Assembly (NCBI GenBank): GCA_947591315.1 | Contig: CANQDD010000008.1 | Coordinates: 1 to 64,000, forward strand | From: an uncultured Clostridia bacterium | GTDB taxonomy: Bacteria > Bacillota > Clostridia > UBA1381 | Direction of reading: 5' to 3' | Length of the DNA stretch: 64,000 bases | Shown here: positions 54,435-63,106 of the stretch, in pieces | Position numbering within the stretch: position 1 is the stretch's first letter | Layout of the letters: the number at the start of each line of letters is the position of its first letter | Made by a program: the position numbers and the translations under genes | Notes under the pieces: model-generated | The model's input: the letters and a program-made list of their open reading frames with translations, nothing else | What the model was told of the DNA's origin: nothing | Database searches by the model: none

Positions 54435-55085
54435 ATGGCTTTTGATGTTATAGTTTTCAGTCAAAGCGAGCTTGACGATGCTCTCAGCCGCGGCATAACG
54501 CGTATTGCCCTTTGCGACAACAGCTTTACCCTTCCCGATATAAACGGCATAGAGTACACCCTTATCGGCAGCGCGGAGATCGCTCCCGACAAAAATGAAG
54601 ATGAGGACAAGCCCCCCGTTTACGCGAATGTGGAGAGAAAGACGCTCTCTTATGCATCGTCCTACGGCGGCTCTTTTGCCGGCTCATTCGCGTCGTCCTA
54701 CGGCGGCTCGTATGCGTCGGGCTCGGGCGGCTCGTACTCCTACGGCTACAAATACGAATACGGCGGCTCTTTCTCGGGTTCATACGCGTCATCGTTTATG
54801 TCGTCCTACGCGTCACTTTACGCGTCGTCATATCAGACCTCGTTCGCATCGTCGTTTTACTCGTTCATAAGCGGAATGTCGTTCGATCAGTTCGCAAGCT
54901 ACGGCGGCAGCTACGGCTTCGCGTACAGCTTTTCTTACGGCGGAAGCTATAACCTCGGCTACAGCTTCGCATACGGCGGCAGCTACAATTCCGGCGGCGG
55001 CAGCGGCGCGGCTCTTCCCGATATTATAGAATACGGCAGTTCGGGTATAATTTTTGTGAACGGATACGGAATAAATTTAATCTGA
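54435..55085 (+). CDS. Silk-like Ser/Tyr/Gly/Ala repeat protein
   Basis: 216 residues. The N-terminal domain (1-50; VIVFSQSELDDALSRGITRI, ALCDNSFTLPDINGIEYTLI) is compact. A charged linker leads into about 130 residues built almost only from Ser, Tyr, Gly, Ala and Phe in SYGGSF/ASSYGGSY-type repeats (72-200), then a short C-terminal motif IIFVNGYGINLI. There is no signal peptide or membrane helix. Similar N-terminal domains joined to such tails occur, from memory, in unnamed Firmicutes proteins. AAGGAGGGG lies upstream of the ATG. A GT-A-like protein gene follows 46 nt later. Function unknown; a self-assembling or modified surface polymer is speculative. Confidence 0.75.
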   Translation: MAFDVIVFSQSELDDALSRGITRIALCDNSFTLPDINGIEYTLIGSAEIAPDKNEDEDKPPVYANVERKTLSYASSYGGSFAGSFASSYGGSYASGSGGSYSYGYKYEYGGSFSGSYASSFMSSYASLYASSYQTSFASSFYSFISGMSFDQFASYGGSYGFAYSFSYGGSYNLGYSFAYGGSYNSGGGSGAALPDIIEYGSSGIIFVNGYGINLI

Positions 55086-55131
55086 GAGCTTCCGCGGCGG
55101 AGTTCTCGGATATTTTTTTGGAGGAACAGCT

Positions 55132-55974
55132 ATGGACGCGATACATGTAAACTGGACAAAGCCCTTCGTAAACAAAACAAACGCGCCGTACGAAACGGAG
55201 GATTTTGAAATTCTCACCACCGTTCTGTCGGCTCTTACATGGCGCGGAAAAAACGGCAGAATAACCATGGTCACAGACAGCGCGGGCGCGGAGTATTACA
55301 GGAAAAACGGGCTTAACGTAATATGGGACGATATGGACGTGTGTCTTGATGATATTGACGTGAACCCGGACGTGTTCTGGGCGGCGGGTAAGCTGTTCGC
55401 GCTCCGGAAGCAGACCGCGCCGGTGGCGATGATAGACACCGACTTTATAGTCTGGGACACTCTTTCGGACGGCGGCGCGGACGCGGAGGTGGTTCACTTT
55501 GAGGAGCTTGCGCCGCATATTTACCCGCCGTTTGAGTATTTTAAAAACACGCGCTTCACCTTTGACAGCGATTTCGACCCTGCCGTCAAAGCGTGCAACA
55601 CCGCGCTGTGCGTCATACGCGACGCGGAGTTTTTGAAATATTATACCGACACGGCGATACGATTCATGCGCGAAAGCGGCGAAAAGGACGACAGGCTGTG
55701 CTATATGGTGTTCGCGGAGCAGCGCCTTCTCGCGATATGCGCGAAAAAGCTCGGTAAAACAGTGGCGGCGTTTTCCGATATGCCGTCGCTCTTTTCCGGC
55801 AAAGACACGCGCTTTACCCACACGTGGGGCATGAAGCAGCAGATGCGCGACAACGGCGCGCTTCGGTACGACTTCTGCAAAAGGTGCGCGCGGCGCATAA
55901 GCGCGGACTACCCCCACATGGTTGAAATTCTTAAAAAAATCGGCAGTCTTAAGCCGTATTTTGAGGATATATAA
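55132..55974 (+). CDS. GT-A-like putative glycosyltransferase (DUF6734-like)
   Basis: 280 residues, soluble. Features: SALTWRGKNGRITMVTDSAG (about 37-56), WDDMDVCLDDIDVN, VFWAAGKLFALRKQTAPVAM and a DxD-type IDTDFIVWDTLS near 103, then ACNTALCVIRDAEFLKYY, LCYMVFAEQRLLAICAKKLG and FTHTWGMKQQMRDN. This is the layout of nucleotide-sugar glycosyltransferases of the GT-A fold; it may belong to DUF6734, from memory. The gene follows the Ser/Tyr-rich repeat protein by 46 nt with GGAGGA upstream, so the repeat protein is a possible acceptor. Substrate and activity are inferred only. Confidence 0.6.
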   Translation: MDAIHVNWTKPFVNKTNAPYETEDFEILTTVLSALTWRGKNGRITMVTDSAGAEYYRKNGLNVIWDDMDVCLDDIDVNPDVFWAAGKLFALRKQTAPVAMIDTDFIVWDTLSDGGADAEVVHFEELAPHIYPPFEYFKNTRFTFDSDFDPAVKACNTALCVIRDAEFLKYYTDTAIRFMRESGEKDDRLCYMVFAEQRLLAICAKKLGKTVAAFSDMPSLFSGKDTRFTHTWGMKQQMRDNGALRYDFCKRCARRISADYPHMVEILKKIGSLKPYFEDI

Positions 55975-56011
55975 ATTTTTTTCAAAAATTAAATTTTTTT
56001 TACAATAATTG

Positions 56012-56039
56012 TAGACATTTCCTTAAAATATGTTATAAT
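56012..56039 (+). promoter_or_regulatory. ppdK promoter
   Basis: TAGACA (56012-56017), 16-nt spacer, TATAAT (56034-56039), 64 nt before the ATG. Confidence 0.55.
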
Positions 56040-56103
56040 TATATTATGAGCAGTATGCGGAAAATTCCGCACTGCAAAACAAAAAACTATAGGAGGAAAA
56101 AGA

Positions 56104-58731
56104 ATGGCACACAAGTATGTATACCTTTTCTCGGAAGGTAATGCAAACATGAGAAAGCTTCTCGGCGGTAAGGGCGCTAACCTCGCTGAGATGACCAATC
56201 TCGGACTGCCTGTTCCGCAGGGATTTACGATCTCGACGGAAGCTTGTACTCAGTACTATGAGGACGGCAGACAGATCAATGATGAAATTCAGGCGCAGAT
56301 CAACGAGTATATCGTTAAGATGGAGGAAATCACGGGCAAAAAGTTCGGCGACCCCGAAAATCCGCTGCTTGTTTCCGTTCGTTCGGGCGCGAGAGCGTCA
56401 ATGCCGGGCATGATGGACACAATCTTGAACCTCGGTATCAACGAGACTGTTGTCGATTACATGGCTAAGGCTTCGCAGAACCCCCGCTGGGCTTGGGACT
56501 GCTACAGAAGATTTATCCAGATGTACAGCGACGTTGTTATGGAGGTCGGCAAGAAGTATTTTGAAGAGCTTATCGACAAGATGAAGGCTGAGAAGGGCGT
56601 TAAGCAGGACGTTGAGCTTACGGCTGACGACCTCAAAGAGCTTGCTTCGCAGTTCAAGGCTGAGTACAAGAAGGTTATCGGTGAGGACTTCCCGACAGAT
56701 CCGAAGGAACAGCTGATGGGCGCTATCAAGGCTGTATTCCGTTCATGGGACAACCCCAGAGCTAACGTTTACAGACGCGACAACGACATTCCTTATTCAT
56801 GGGGTACTGCCGTAAACGTTCAGATGATGGCGTTCGGCAACATGGGCGACGACTGCGGTACGGGCGTTGCGTTCACGCGCGATCCGGCTACGGGCGAAAA
56901 GCACCTCATGGGCGAGTTTTTGACAAACGCTCAGGGCGAGGACGTTGTTGCGGGCGTGCGTACGCCGATGCCTATCGCGGAGATGGAGCAGAAGTTCCCC
57001 GAGGCATTCTCGCAGTTTAAGACGGTCTGCAAGACGCTTGAGGATCACTACAGAGATATGCAGGATATGGAGTTCACCGTTGAGCACGGCAAGCTCTATA
57101 TGCTTCAGACAAGAAACGGTAAGAGAACGGCTCAGGCTGCGCTCAAAATTGCGTGCGACCTCGTTGACGAGGGCATGAGAACAGAGGAAGAAGCGGTTGC
57201 TATGATAGATCCGCGTAACCTCGACACGCTGCTTCATCCGCAGTTTGACGCTGCCGCTTTGAAGGCTGCGACTCCTATGGGCAAGGCTCTGGGCGCGTCG
57301 CCGGGCGCTGCTGCAGGTAAGATAGTATTTACGGCTGACGACGCTAAGGAGTGGGCTGCGAGAGGCGAAAAGGTCGTACTTGTTCGTCTTGAAACATCGC
57401 CGGAGGATATCGAAGGCATGAAGGCTGCTCAGGGTATACTGACCGTTCGCGGCGGTATGACATCTCACGCTGCCGTTGTTGCGCGCGGTATGGGTACGTG
57501 CTGCGTATCTGGCTGCGGCGACATTGCTATGGATGAGGCTAACAAGAAGTTCACGCTTAACGGCAAGGAATATCACGAGGGCGACACATTATCGCTCGAC
57601 GGTTCGACAGGTAATATTTACGACGGAATTATCCCGACGGTTGACGCTTCTATCGCGGGCGAGTTCGGCAGGATCATGGGCTGGGCTGACAAGTTCAGAA
57701 CTTTGAAGGTTCGCACGAACGCCGACACGCCGGCTGACGCTAAGAAGGCGAGAGAGCTCGGCGCTGAGGGTATCGGTCTTTGCCGTACGGAGCATATGTT
57801 CTTCGAGGGCAACAGAATTGACGCGTTCAGAGAGATGATTTGCGCCGACACGGTTGAGGAGAGAGAGGCTGCTCTCGATAAGATTTTACCGATGCAGCAG
57901 GGCGACTTTGAAAAGCTTTACGAGGCTCTCGAGGGTAACCCCGTAACTATCCGTTTCCTCGATCCGCCGCTTCACGAGTTCGTTCCGACGGAAGAGGCTG
58001 ACATTGAGATCCTCGCTAAGTCGCAGGGCAAGAGCGTTCAGGCTATCAATGACCTTATCGCGGGTCTCCACGAGGCTAACCCGATGATGGGTCACAGAGG
58101 ATGCCGTCTTGACGTAACGTATCCGGAAATCGCGAAGATGCAGACAAAGGCTGTTATCCGCGCGGCTATAAACGTTCAGAAGGCTCATCCGGAGTGGACG
58201 ATAGTTCCCGAAATCATGATCCCGCTCGTATGCGAGGTCAAGGAATTGAAGTACGTTAAGAAGATAGTCGTTGAAACAGCCGACGCAGAGATCGCGGCTG
58301 CGGGCGCTGATCTGAAATATGAAGTAGGTACGATGATCGAAATTCCGCGCGCGGCTCTTACGGCTGACGAAATCGCGACCGAGGCTGACTTCTTCTGCTT
58401 CGGCACGAATGACCTCACGCAGATGACATTCGGCTTCTCGCGCGACGACGCGGGCAAGTTTCTTGACGCTTACTATGACGCTAAGATTTTCGAGAACGAT
58501 CCGTTCGCGAAGCTCGATCAGACGGGCGTAGGCAAGCTGATGGAAATGGCTATCAAGCTCGGCAAGCCGGTCAATCCGAACCTCCATGTAGGTATCTGCG
58601 GCGAGCACGGCGGCGATCCTTCGTCGGTTGAGTTCTGCCACAAGATCGGTCTTAACTACGTATCTTGCTCACCGTTCAGAGTTCCTATTGCGAGACTCGC
58701 TGCGGCGCAGGCTAAGATCAACGAGAAATAA
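56104..58731 (+). CDS. ppdK: Pyruvate, phosphate dikinase
   Basis: Interconverts pyruvate, ATP and Pi with phosphoenolpyruvate, AMP and PPi. 875 residues, full length: N-terminal ATP-grasp domain (GGKGANLAEMTNLGLPVPQG, VRSGARASMPGMMDT), the swivelling phosphohistidine domain with RGGMTSHAAVVARGMGTCCV (catalytic His about 454), and the C-terminal PEP-binding barrel (GLCRTEHMFF, MGHRGCRLDVTYPEI, GTNDLTQMTFGFSRDD, ICGEHGGDPSS). AGGAGG lies upstream of the ATG. With hppA it points to PPi-linked glycolysis. Codon use is strongly biased, which suggests high expression. Confidence 0.97.
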   Translation: MAHKYVYLFSEGNANMRKLLGGKGANLAEMTNLGLPVPQGFTISTEACTQYYEDGRQINDEIQAQINEYIVKMEEITGKKFGDPENPLLVSVRSGARASMPGMMDTILNLGINETVVDYMAKASQNPRWAWDCYRRFIQMYSDVVMEVGKKYFEELIDKMKAEKGVKQDVELTADDLKELASQFKAEYKKVIGEDFPTDPKEQLMGAIKAVFRSWDNPRANVYRRDNDIPYSWGTAVNVQMMAFGNMGDDCGTGVAFTRDPATGEKHLMGEFLTNAQGEDVVAGVRTPMPIAEMEQKFPEAFSQFKTVCKTLEDHYRDMQDMEFTVEHGKLYMLQTRNGKRTAQAALKIACDLVDEGMRTEEEAVAMIDPRNLDTLLHPQFDAAALKAATPMGKALGASPGAAAGKIVFTADDAKEWAARGEKVVLVRLETSPEDIEGMKAAQGILTVRGGMTSHAAVVARGMGTCCVSGCGDIAMDEANKKFTLNGKEYHEGDTLSLDGSTGNIYDGIIPTVDASIAGEFGRIMGWADKFRTLKVRTNADTPADAKKARELGAEGIGLCRTEHMFFEGNRIDAFREMICADTVEEREAALDKILPMQQGDFEKLYEALEGNPVTIRFLDPPLHEFVPTEEADIEILAKSQGKSVQAINDLIAGLHEANPMMGHRGCRLDVTYPEIAKMQTKAVIRAAINVQKAHPEWTIVPEIMIPLVCEVKELKYVKKIVVETADAEIAAAGADLKYEVGTMIEIPRAALTADEIATEADFFCFGTNDLTQMTFGFSRDDAGKFLDAYYDAKIFENDPFAKLDQTGVGKLMEMAIKLGKPVNPNLHVGICGEHGGDPSSVEFCHKIGLNYVSCSPFRVPIARLAAAQAKINEK

Positions 58732-58745
58732 TTTAACAGCGTAAC

Positions 58746-58778
58746 AAAAGAAGCCGTCCATGTTGACGGCTTCTTTTT
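58746..58778 (+). terminator. ppdK terminator
   Basis: AAAAGAAGCCGTC/GACGGCTTCTTTT 13-bp stem, 6-nt loop, T-run. Confidence 0.9.
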
Positions 58779-58799
58779 GCGGGCGAACACGGTTCGCAT

Positions 58800-59022
58800 C
58801 TCGTGAGCCTCTCCTTGAGGAGAGGTGGCATCGCGAAGCGATGACGGAGAGGTGGCAAAGAATTTTTATAACCACCTCTCAGACGGCTCCGCCGCCAGCT
58901 CCCCTCAAGGGGAGCCTCATGTAGGGGCGACCCTCGCGGTCGCCCGTCCACGATAACCCTATTCCAACGGTATCGTAGGGGCGGTCATCGGCCGCCCACA
59001 TGATCCCCTCTCCGAGGGAGTC
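58800..59022. repeat. Dispersed palindromic intergenic repeat, copy E
   Basis: Opens with the same roughly 54 nt as copy D (GAGCCTCTCCTTGAGGAG and on), continues with CGGCTCCGCCG, CTCCCCTCAAGGGGAG, GGGCGACC..GGTCGCCC and GGGGCGGTC..GGCCGCCC stems. It fills the gap between ppdK and the GH51 gene; no gene is seen. Confidence 0.7.
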
Positions 59023-59038
59023 TTTTATCCCTCCATTA

Positions 59039-59067
59039 TTGACAACACACTACAAAGCGTGTAAAAT
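59039..59067 (+). promoter_or_regulatory. Promoter of the GH51-type gene
   Basis: TTGACA (59039-59044), 17-nt spacer, TAAAAT (59062-59067), 36 nt before the ATG. Confidence 0.7.
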
Positions 59068-59103
59068 AAATATCAGAATACCGATATTTTAAGGAGGACT
59101 GTT

Positions 59104-62100
59104 ATGAAAAGGAGATTGATTGCCGTGATAGCGGCGGCGGCTCTCATGGCGGGAGCGATGCCGGCTGCAACGGCGGCGAACAGCGCGGCGGAGCCTGTGC
59201 TGCGCTACACGTTTGACAATAAAAATCCGCTTGCCGACGAAAACGGCAAAAACGAATTAAAGCTCTCGGGCGGCGCGTCAGTTACCGACAACGGCAACAC
59301 CGGCAAGGCGCTCACTCTTGACGGCGCTGACGGTTACGCGCTTTTGCCGGAGGGAATTTTAACCGACAGCTTCACGGTCGCGTCGTGGGTGAAGATCGAC
59401 CGCTTTACCGCGTGGGGACGCGTGTTCGACTTCGGAACGGACGCGGACAACAATTTCTTCTTTGCTCCCTATTCGGGCAGCACGGCGAGAATTGAGATGA
59501 AGTCGCCGACCGGCACGGACACCGTTGACACGGTGCAGGAAACGGAGCGCGACTGGGTACATTACGCCGTCACGTACGAAAACGGCACGCTGAATTATTA
59601 CAGAAACGGTCTGCTCGTTGACACAAAATCCAACATGTCCGTAAAGCCGACCGATATTAAGGACACATTAAATTACATAGGCAAATCGCACTACGACGGC
59701 GACGCATACCTCGCGGCGGCGGTCGACGATTTCCGCGTGTACGACAAGGTTTTGAGCGCCGATGAAATATCCGCAGTGTTCGCGGAGGGCGAAATTGACC
59801 CCGCGGTGCTGCTCGGCTCGTACACGATTGAAAACGGCGCGCTTATAACGGGCAGCACGCTCACGCTGCCGCAGACGGAAGGGCTTGTGTGGAGCGAAAC
59901 GGACGGCCTCGGTCTTATAGACACTCGGACCGGCGCGGTAACTCACCCCGAAAATACGGCGAAGGTGACGCTCGCTGCGGAGTACGGCGGCGAAAAAGCG
60001 GAGTACACCGTTTACGTCGCGGGTACGGCGGGAAGTCCGTACACCGTGAACATTGACGCGTCCGACAGGTCGAGGGACGTTTCCGACATGATGTGGGGAC
60101 TGTTTTTCGAGGATATAAACAGTTCCGCAGACGGCGGTTTGTACGCGGAAATGGTGCAGAACCGCTCGTTTGAGATTGCGGCTGACGATAATTTGTACTC
60201 GTGGGAAACGTCGGGCGACGCGAAAATCGGCACCGAAAACCCGATGAACGAAAACAATCCGACATATATCACGCTCGGCAAGGGCGCAAGCATAACGAAT
60301 GATGGATATATGGGCATGAGCGTAAAAAAGGACGCTGTTTATAACTTTTCCGCGCGGGTACGCGGCAGCGCCGATCTGACGGTTTCCGTAGGCGGCGCGT
60401 CAGCCGAAGTTAAATCTGACGGCTCGGACTGGCATGAGGTAACGGCAGCTTTAACGGCTGCCGACAACGCGTCCGACGCGAAGCTTACCGTAAAGAATAC
60501 GGGTGAAGCGGTTGACCTCGACATGATTTCGCTTATACCCGAGGACACATACAAAGGTCACGGACTGCGCAGGGATTTAATGGAGGCTCTTGAGGCTATG
60601 CACCCGAAATTCCTGCGTTTCCCCGGCGGCTGCGCCGTTGAGGGCAATACCATGGACGTGGCGTGGAACTGGAAGGACACCGTGGGCGACGTTTCGGAGC
60701 GTAAGGAAATGGTAAATATCTGGAGCGGCACCGACGGCACATACCAAATGACGTACGGCTTGGGATTTTACGAGTATTTCCAGATGTGCGAGGACTTAGG
60801 CATGGAGCCCGTTCCGATATTAAACTGCGGTCTTTCGTGTCAGGTTCGCTCCGGCGGCAACGAGGACGAAAACCACGTTGTACCGATGGACGAATTACAG
60901 CCATATATTGACGACGCGCTCGACTTAATCGAGTTCGCGAACGGCACGGACGAGAGCAACGAATGGGTTAAATTAAGGAAAGAAATGGGTCACAGCGAGC
61001 CGTTTAATCTCAAATATATCGGTATCGGCAACGAGCAGTACGGCGATATTTATTTTGAGCGTTATGCGGAGTTTGCGAAACAAATTCACGAAAAATATCC
61101 CGACATAAACCTCGTCACAACGTCCGGAACGGCGTCGAGCGGTACGAACAACGACCTCGCGTGGAACTGGGTAAACGCGAATACCGAGCTTGCCGACCGC
61201 GTTGACGAGCATTACTACGAAAGCGCGGACTGGTTCAAACAGCACACTTACCGTTACGACGATTACCGCCGCGACACAAATTCAAAGGTATTTCTGGGCG
61301 AGTACGCGTCGAAGGGCAACACGTGGTACAACGCGCTCTGCGAGGCGGCGTTTATGACAGGTCTTGAGCGCAACGCCGACGTTGTGCGCATGGCATCTTA
61401 CGCGCCGATGTTCGCAAAGTACGGCAATACGCAGTGGACGGCGGCGAACATGATTTGGTTCACGAACGACGACTATGTGCTTACGCCGAATTATTACGTG
61501 CAGTCGCTGTTCTCCAACAATCACGGCGATTACACGCTCCCGACCGATGTGGAGATGAGCGGTATACCTGCGGAGGACTATCTCCACGGCGGCGTTGTGC
61601 TCGGCTCGTGGGGCACGCAGAACGAGTTTAAGGACGCGCACATACAGCAGAATATCCCGATAGAGGGCGGCAGCGGCGACGTTGACGTTGCGCCCGACGG
61701 CTGGCAAACGGGTATCGGCGAATGGACAATAGGCGCTGACGGCGTTATTACGCAGACCTCGGACAGCACCGGCGCAACGGTCTACAACGATTGGGCGGCG
61801 GCGAACCCGTCAATGGCTGACAGAGATTACACCTTCACCGTTAAGGCAAAGAAAAACGGCGGCGGCGAAGGCTTCCAGATAGGCGTTGCGGCGGAGGACG
61901 GTATGAATTATTACCGTGTCAACGTCGGCGGCTGGGGCAACACCACCGCGAAAATCCAGCATATAGTAAACGGCGTGAGCGCGGACGTGGGTAACGCCGC
62001 GGAGCAGTCGTACATCGGCGATGTGCATATAAACGACGGCGAGTGGTACGACGTCAAGGTCGAGGTCAGCGACTATGAGATAAAGGCGTACCTGAACGGC

Positions 62101-63063
62101 GAATTTATCTGCTCGTACACGAAACCGAAGGAGTACGGTCCCGTTTACGCGTCGAGTACATACGACTCGGAAACGGGCGAAATCATAGCGAAGATTGTAA
62201 ACACCACAAGCTCCGACACTACAGTTGAAGTGAATATCGACACGCCGAGAGGAATGGGTTTTGACACGTCGGCAAAGGCAAAAACAATCACAATGACCGC
62301 CGACACGGGCGCGGTAAACACGCTTGAAAACAAAGACAATATCGTTCCCGTTGAGGGCGAGTTTGAGGGTATAGGCGGCAGTAGTTTCGACTATCCCGTA
62401 AAGGCAAATTCACTGAGCATCATACGCATACCTACAATGAGCGTGAACGCCGTGTCGCCCCCGGGCTACGAGCATCAGGCGTATATGTCGGGTTACGGCG
62501 ACGGCACGTACCGCCCCGATAATTCGGTTACGCGCGCGGAAGCGGCGGCGCTCATGTCGCGTATTACCGACGGCTTTGACGACACGCACACGTACAGGAT
62601 CAGCCACGAATTTACCGACGTCGCGGACGGCGCGTGGTATAAGAATTACGTGAACTACCTAAGCGACAAACAATATATCAGCGGCTATTCCGACGGCACG
62701 TTCCGTCCCGACAAAACAATAACACGCGCGGAGCTCGCGAAAATAATCTGCTCATATCTCGGCGAAGCACCCACTGAAAACACGCAATACACCGATATTC
62801 AAGGACACTGGGCAGAAGGATTTATTTCGGCGCTCAGCGCGAAAGGAATTATAACGGGTTACGATGACGGCACATTCCGTCCCGACGAACCTGTGTCGCG
62901 CGCGGAAACGGTGACGCTCGTAAACCGCGCGCTCGGACGGTTTATAGAAAACACCGACTGGTTCCCGAACGAGTTTACCGACGTTCCGAAATCGCACTGG
63001 GCATATAAGGAATTTGTCGAGGCGGTCATACCGCATAACACAAAACAGTGTCAAGGCAAGTAA
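59104..63063 (+). CDS. SLH-anchored modular alpha-L-arabinofuranosidase (GH51 type)
   Basis: 1319-residue secreted enzyme removing arabinose from plant arabinan or arabinoxylan. Order: signal peptide (1-24); LamG-like carbohydrate-binding domain (about 30-230; SFTVASWVKIDRF, AAVDDFRVYDKVLSADEI); Ig-like domain (to about 310); GH51 catalytic barrel with MWGLFFEDINSSADGG, FLRFPGGCAVEG, the acid/base Glu644 in GIGNEQYG and nucleophile Glu733 in FLGEYASKG. The C-terminal beta domain is interrupted by a second LamG/DUF1080-like module (about 860-1015; GEWTIGADGVITQ, YYRVNVGGWGN). Three SLH units follow (about 1120-1310). It would act as a cell-surface enzyme. It has its own promoter and stands alone, without an arabinose operon in view. 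Confidence 0.92.
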   Translation: MKRRLIAVIAAAALMAGAMPAATAANSAAEPVLRYTFDNKNPLADENGKNELKLSGGASVTDNGNTGKALTLDGADGYALLPEGILTDSFTVASWVKIDRFTAWGRVFDFGTDADNNFFFAPYSGSTARIEMKSPTGTDTVDTVQETERDWVHYAVTYENGTLNYYRNGLLVDTKSNMSVKPTDIKDTLNYIGKSHYDGDAYLAAAVDDFRVYDKVLSADEISAVFAEGEIDPAVLLGSYTIENGALITGSTLTLPQTEGLVWSETDGLGLIDTRTGAVTHPENTAKVTLAAEYGGEKAEYTVYVAGTAGSPYTVNIDASDRSRDVSDMMWGLFFEDINSSADGGLYAEMVQNRSFEIAADDNLYSWETSGDAKIGTENPMNENNPTYITLGKGASITNDGYMGMSVKKDAVYNFSARVRGSADLTVSVGGASAEVKSDGSDWHEVTAALTAADNASDAKLTVKNTGEAVDLDMISLIPEDTYKGHGLRRDLMEALEAMHPKFLRFPGGCAVEGNTMDVAWNWKDTVGDVSERKEMVNIWSGTDGTYQMTYGLGFYEYFQMCEDLGMEPVPILNCGLSCQVRSGGNEDENHVVPMDELQPYIDDALDLIEFANGTDESNEWVKLRKEMGHSEPFNLKYIGIGNEQYGDIYFERYAEFAKQIHEKYPDINLVTTSGTASSGTNNDLAWNWVNANTELADRVDEHYYESADWFKQHTYRYDDYRRDTNSKVFLGEYASKGNTWYNALCEAAFMTGLERNADVVRMASYAPMFAKYGNTQWTAANMIWFTNDDYVLTPNYYVQSLFSNNHGDYTLPTDVEMSGIPAEDYLHGGVVLGSWGTQNEFKDAHIQQNIPIEGGSGDVDVAPDGWQTGIGEWTIGADGVITQTSDSTGATVYNDWAAANPSMADRDYTFTVKAKKNGGGEGFQIGVAAEDGMNYYRVNVGGWGNTTAKIQHIVNGVSADVGNAAEQSYIGDVHINDGEWYDVKVEVSDYEIKAYLNGEFICSYTKPKEYGPVYASSTYDSETGEIIAKIVNTTSSDTTVEVNIDTPRGMGFDTSAKAKTITMTADTGAVNTLENKDNIVPVEGEFEGIGGSSFDYPVKANSLSIIRIPTMSVNAVSPPGYEHQAYMSGYGDGTYRPDNSVTRAEAAALMSRITDGFDDTHTYRISHEFTDVADGAWYKNYVNYLSDKQYISGYSDGTFRPDKTITRAELAKIICSYLGEAPTENTQYTDIQGHWAEGFISALSAKGIITGYDDGTFRPDEPVSRAETVTLVNRALGRFIENTDWFPNEFTDVPKSHWAYKEFVEAVIPHNTKQCQGK

Positions 63064-63072
63064 ACACAAAAC

Positions 63073-63098
63073 AACCCCCTCGCTAATGCAAGGGGGTT
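63073..63098. terminator. Bidirectional terminator between the GH51-type gene and murC
   Basis: AACCCCCT/AGGGGGTT stem between convergent genes, A-rich on the left and T-rich on the right. Confidence 0.7.
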
Positions 63099-63106
63099 AA
63101 AATTTT

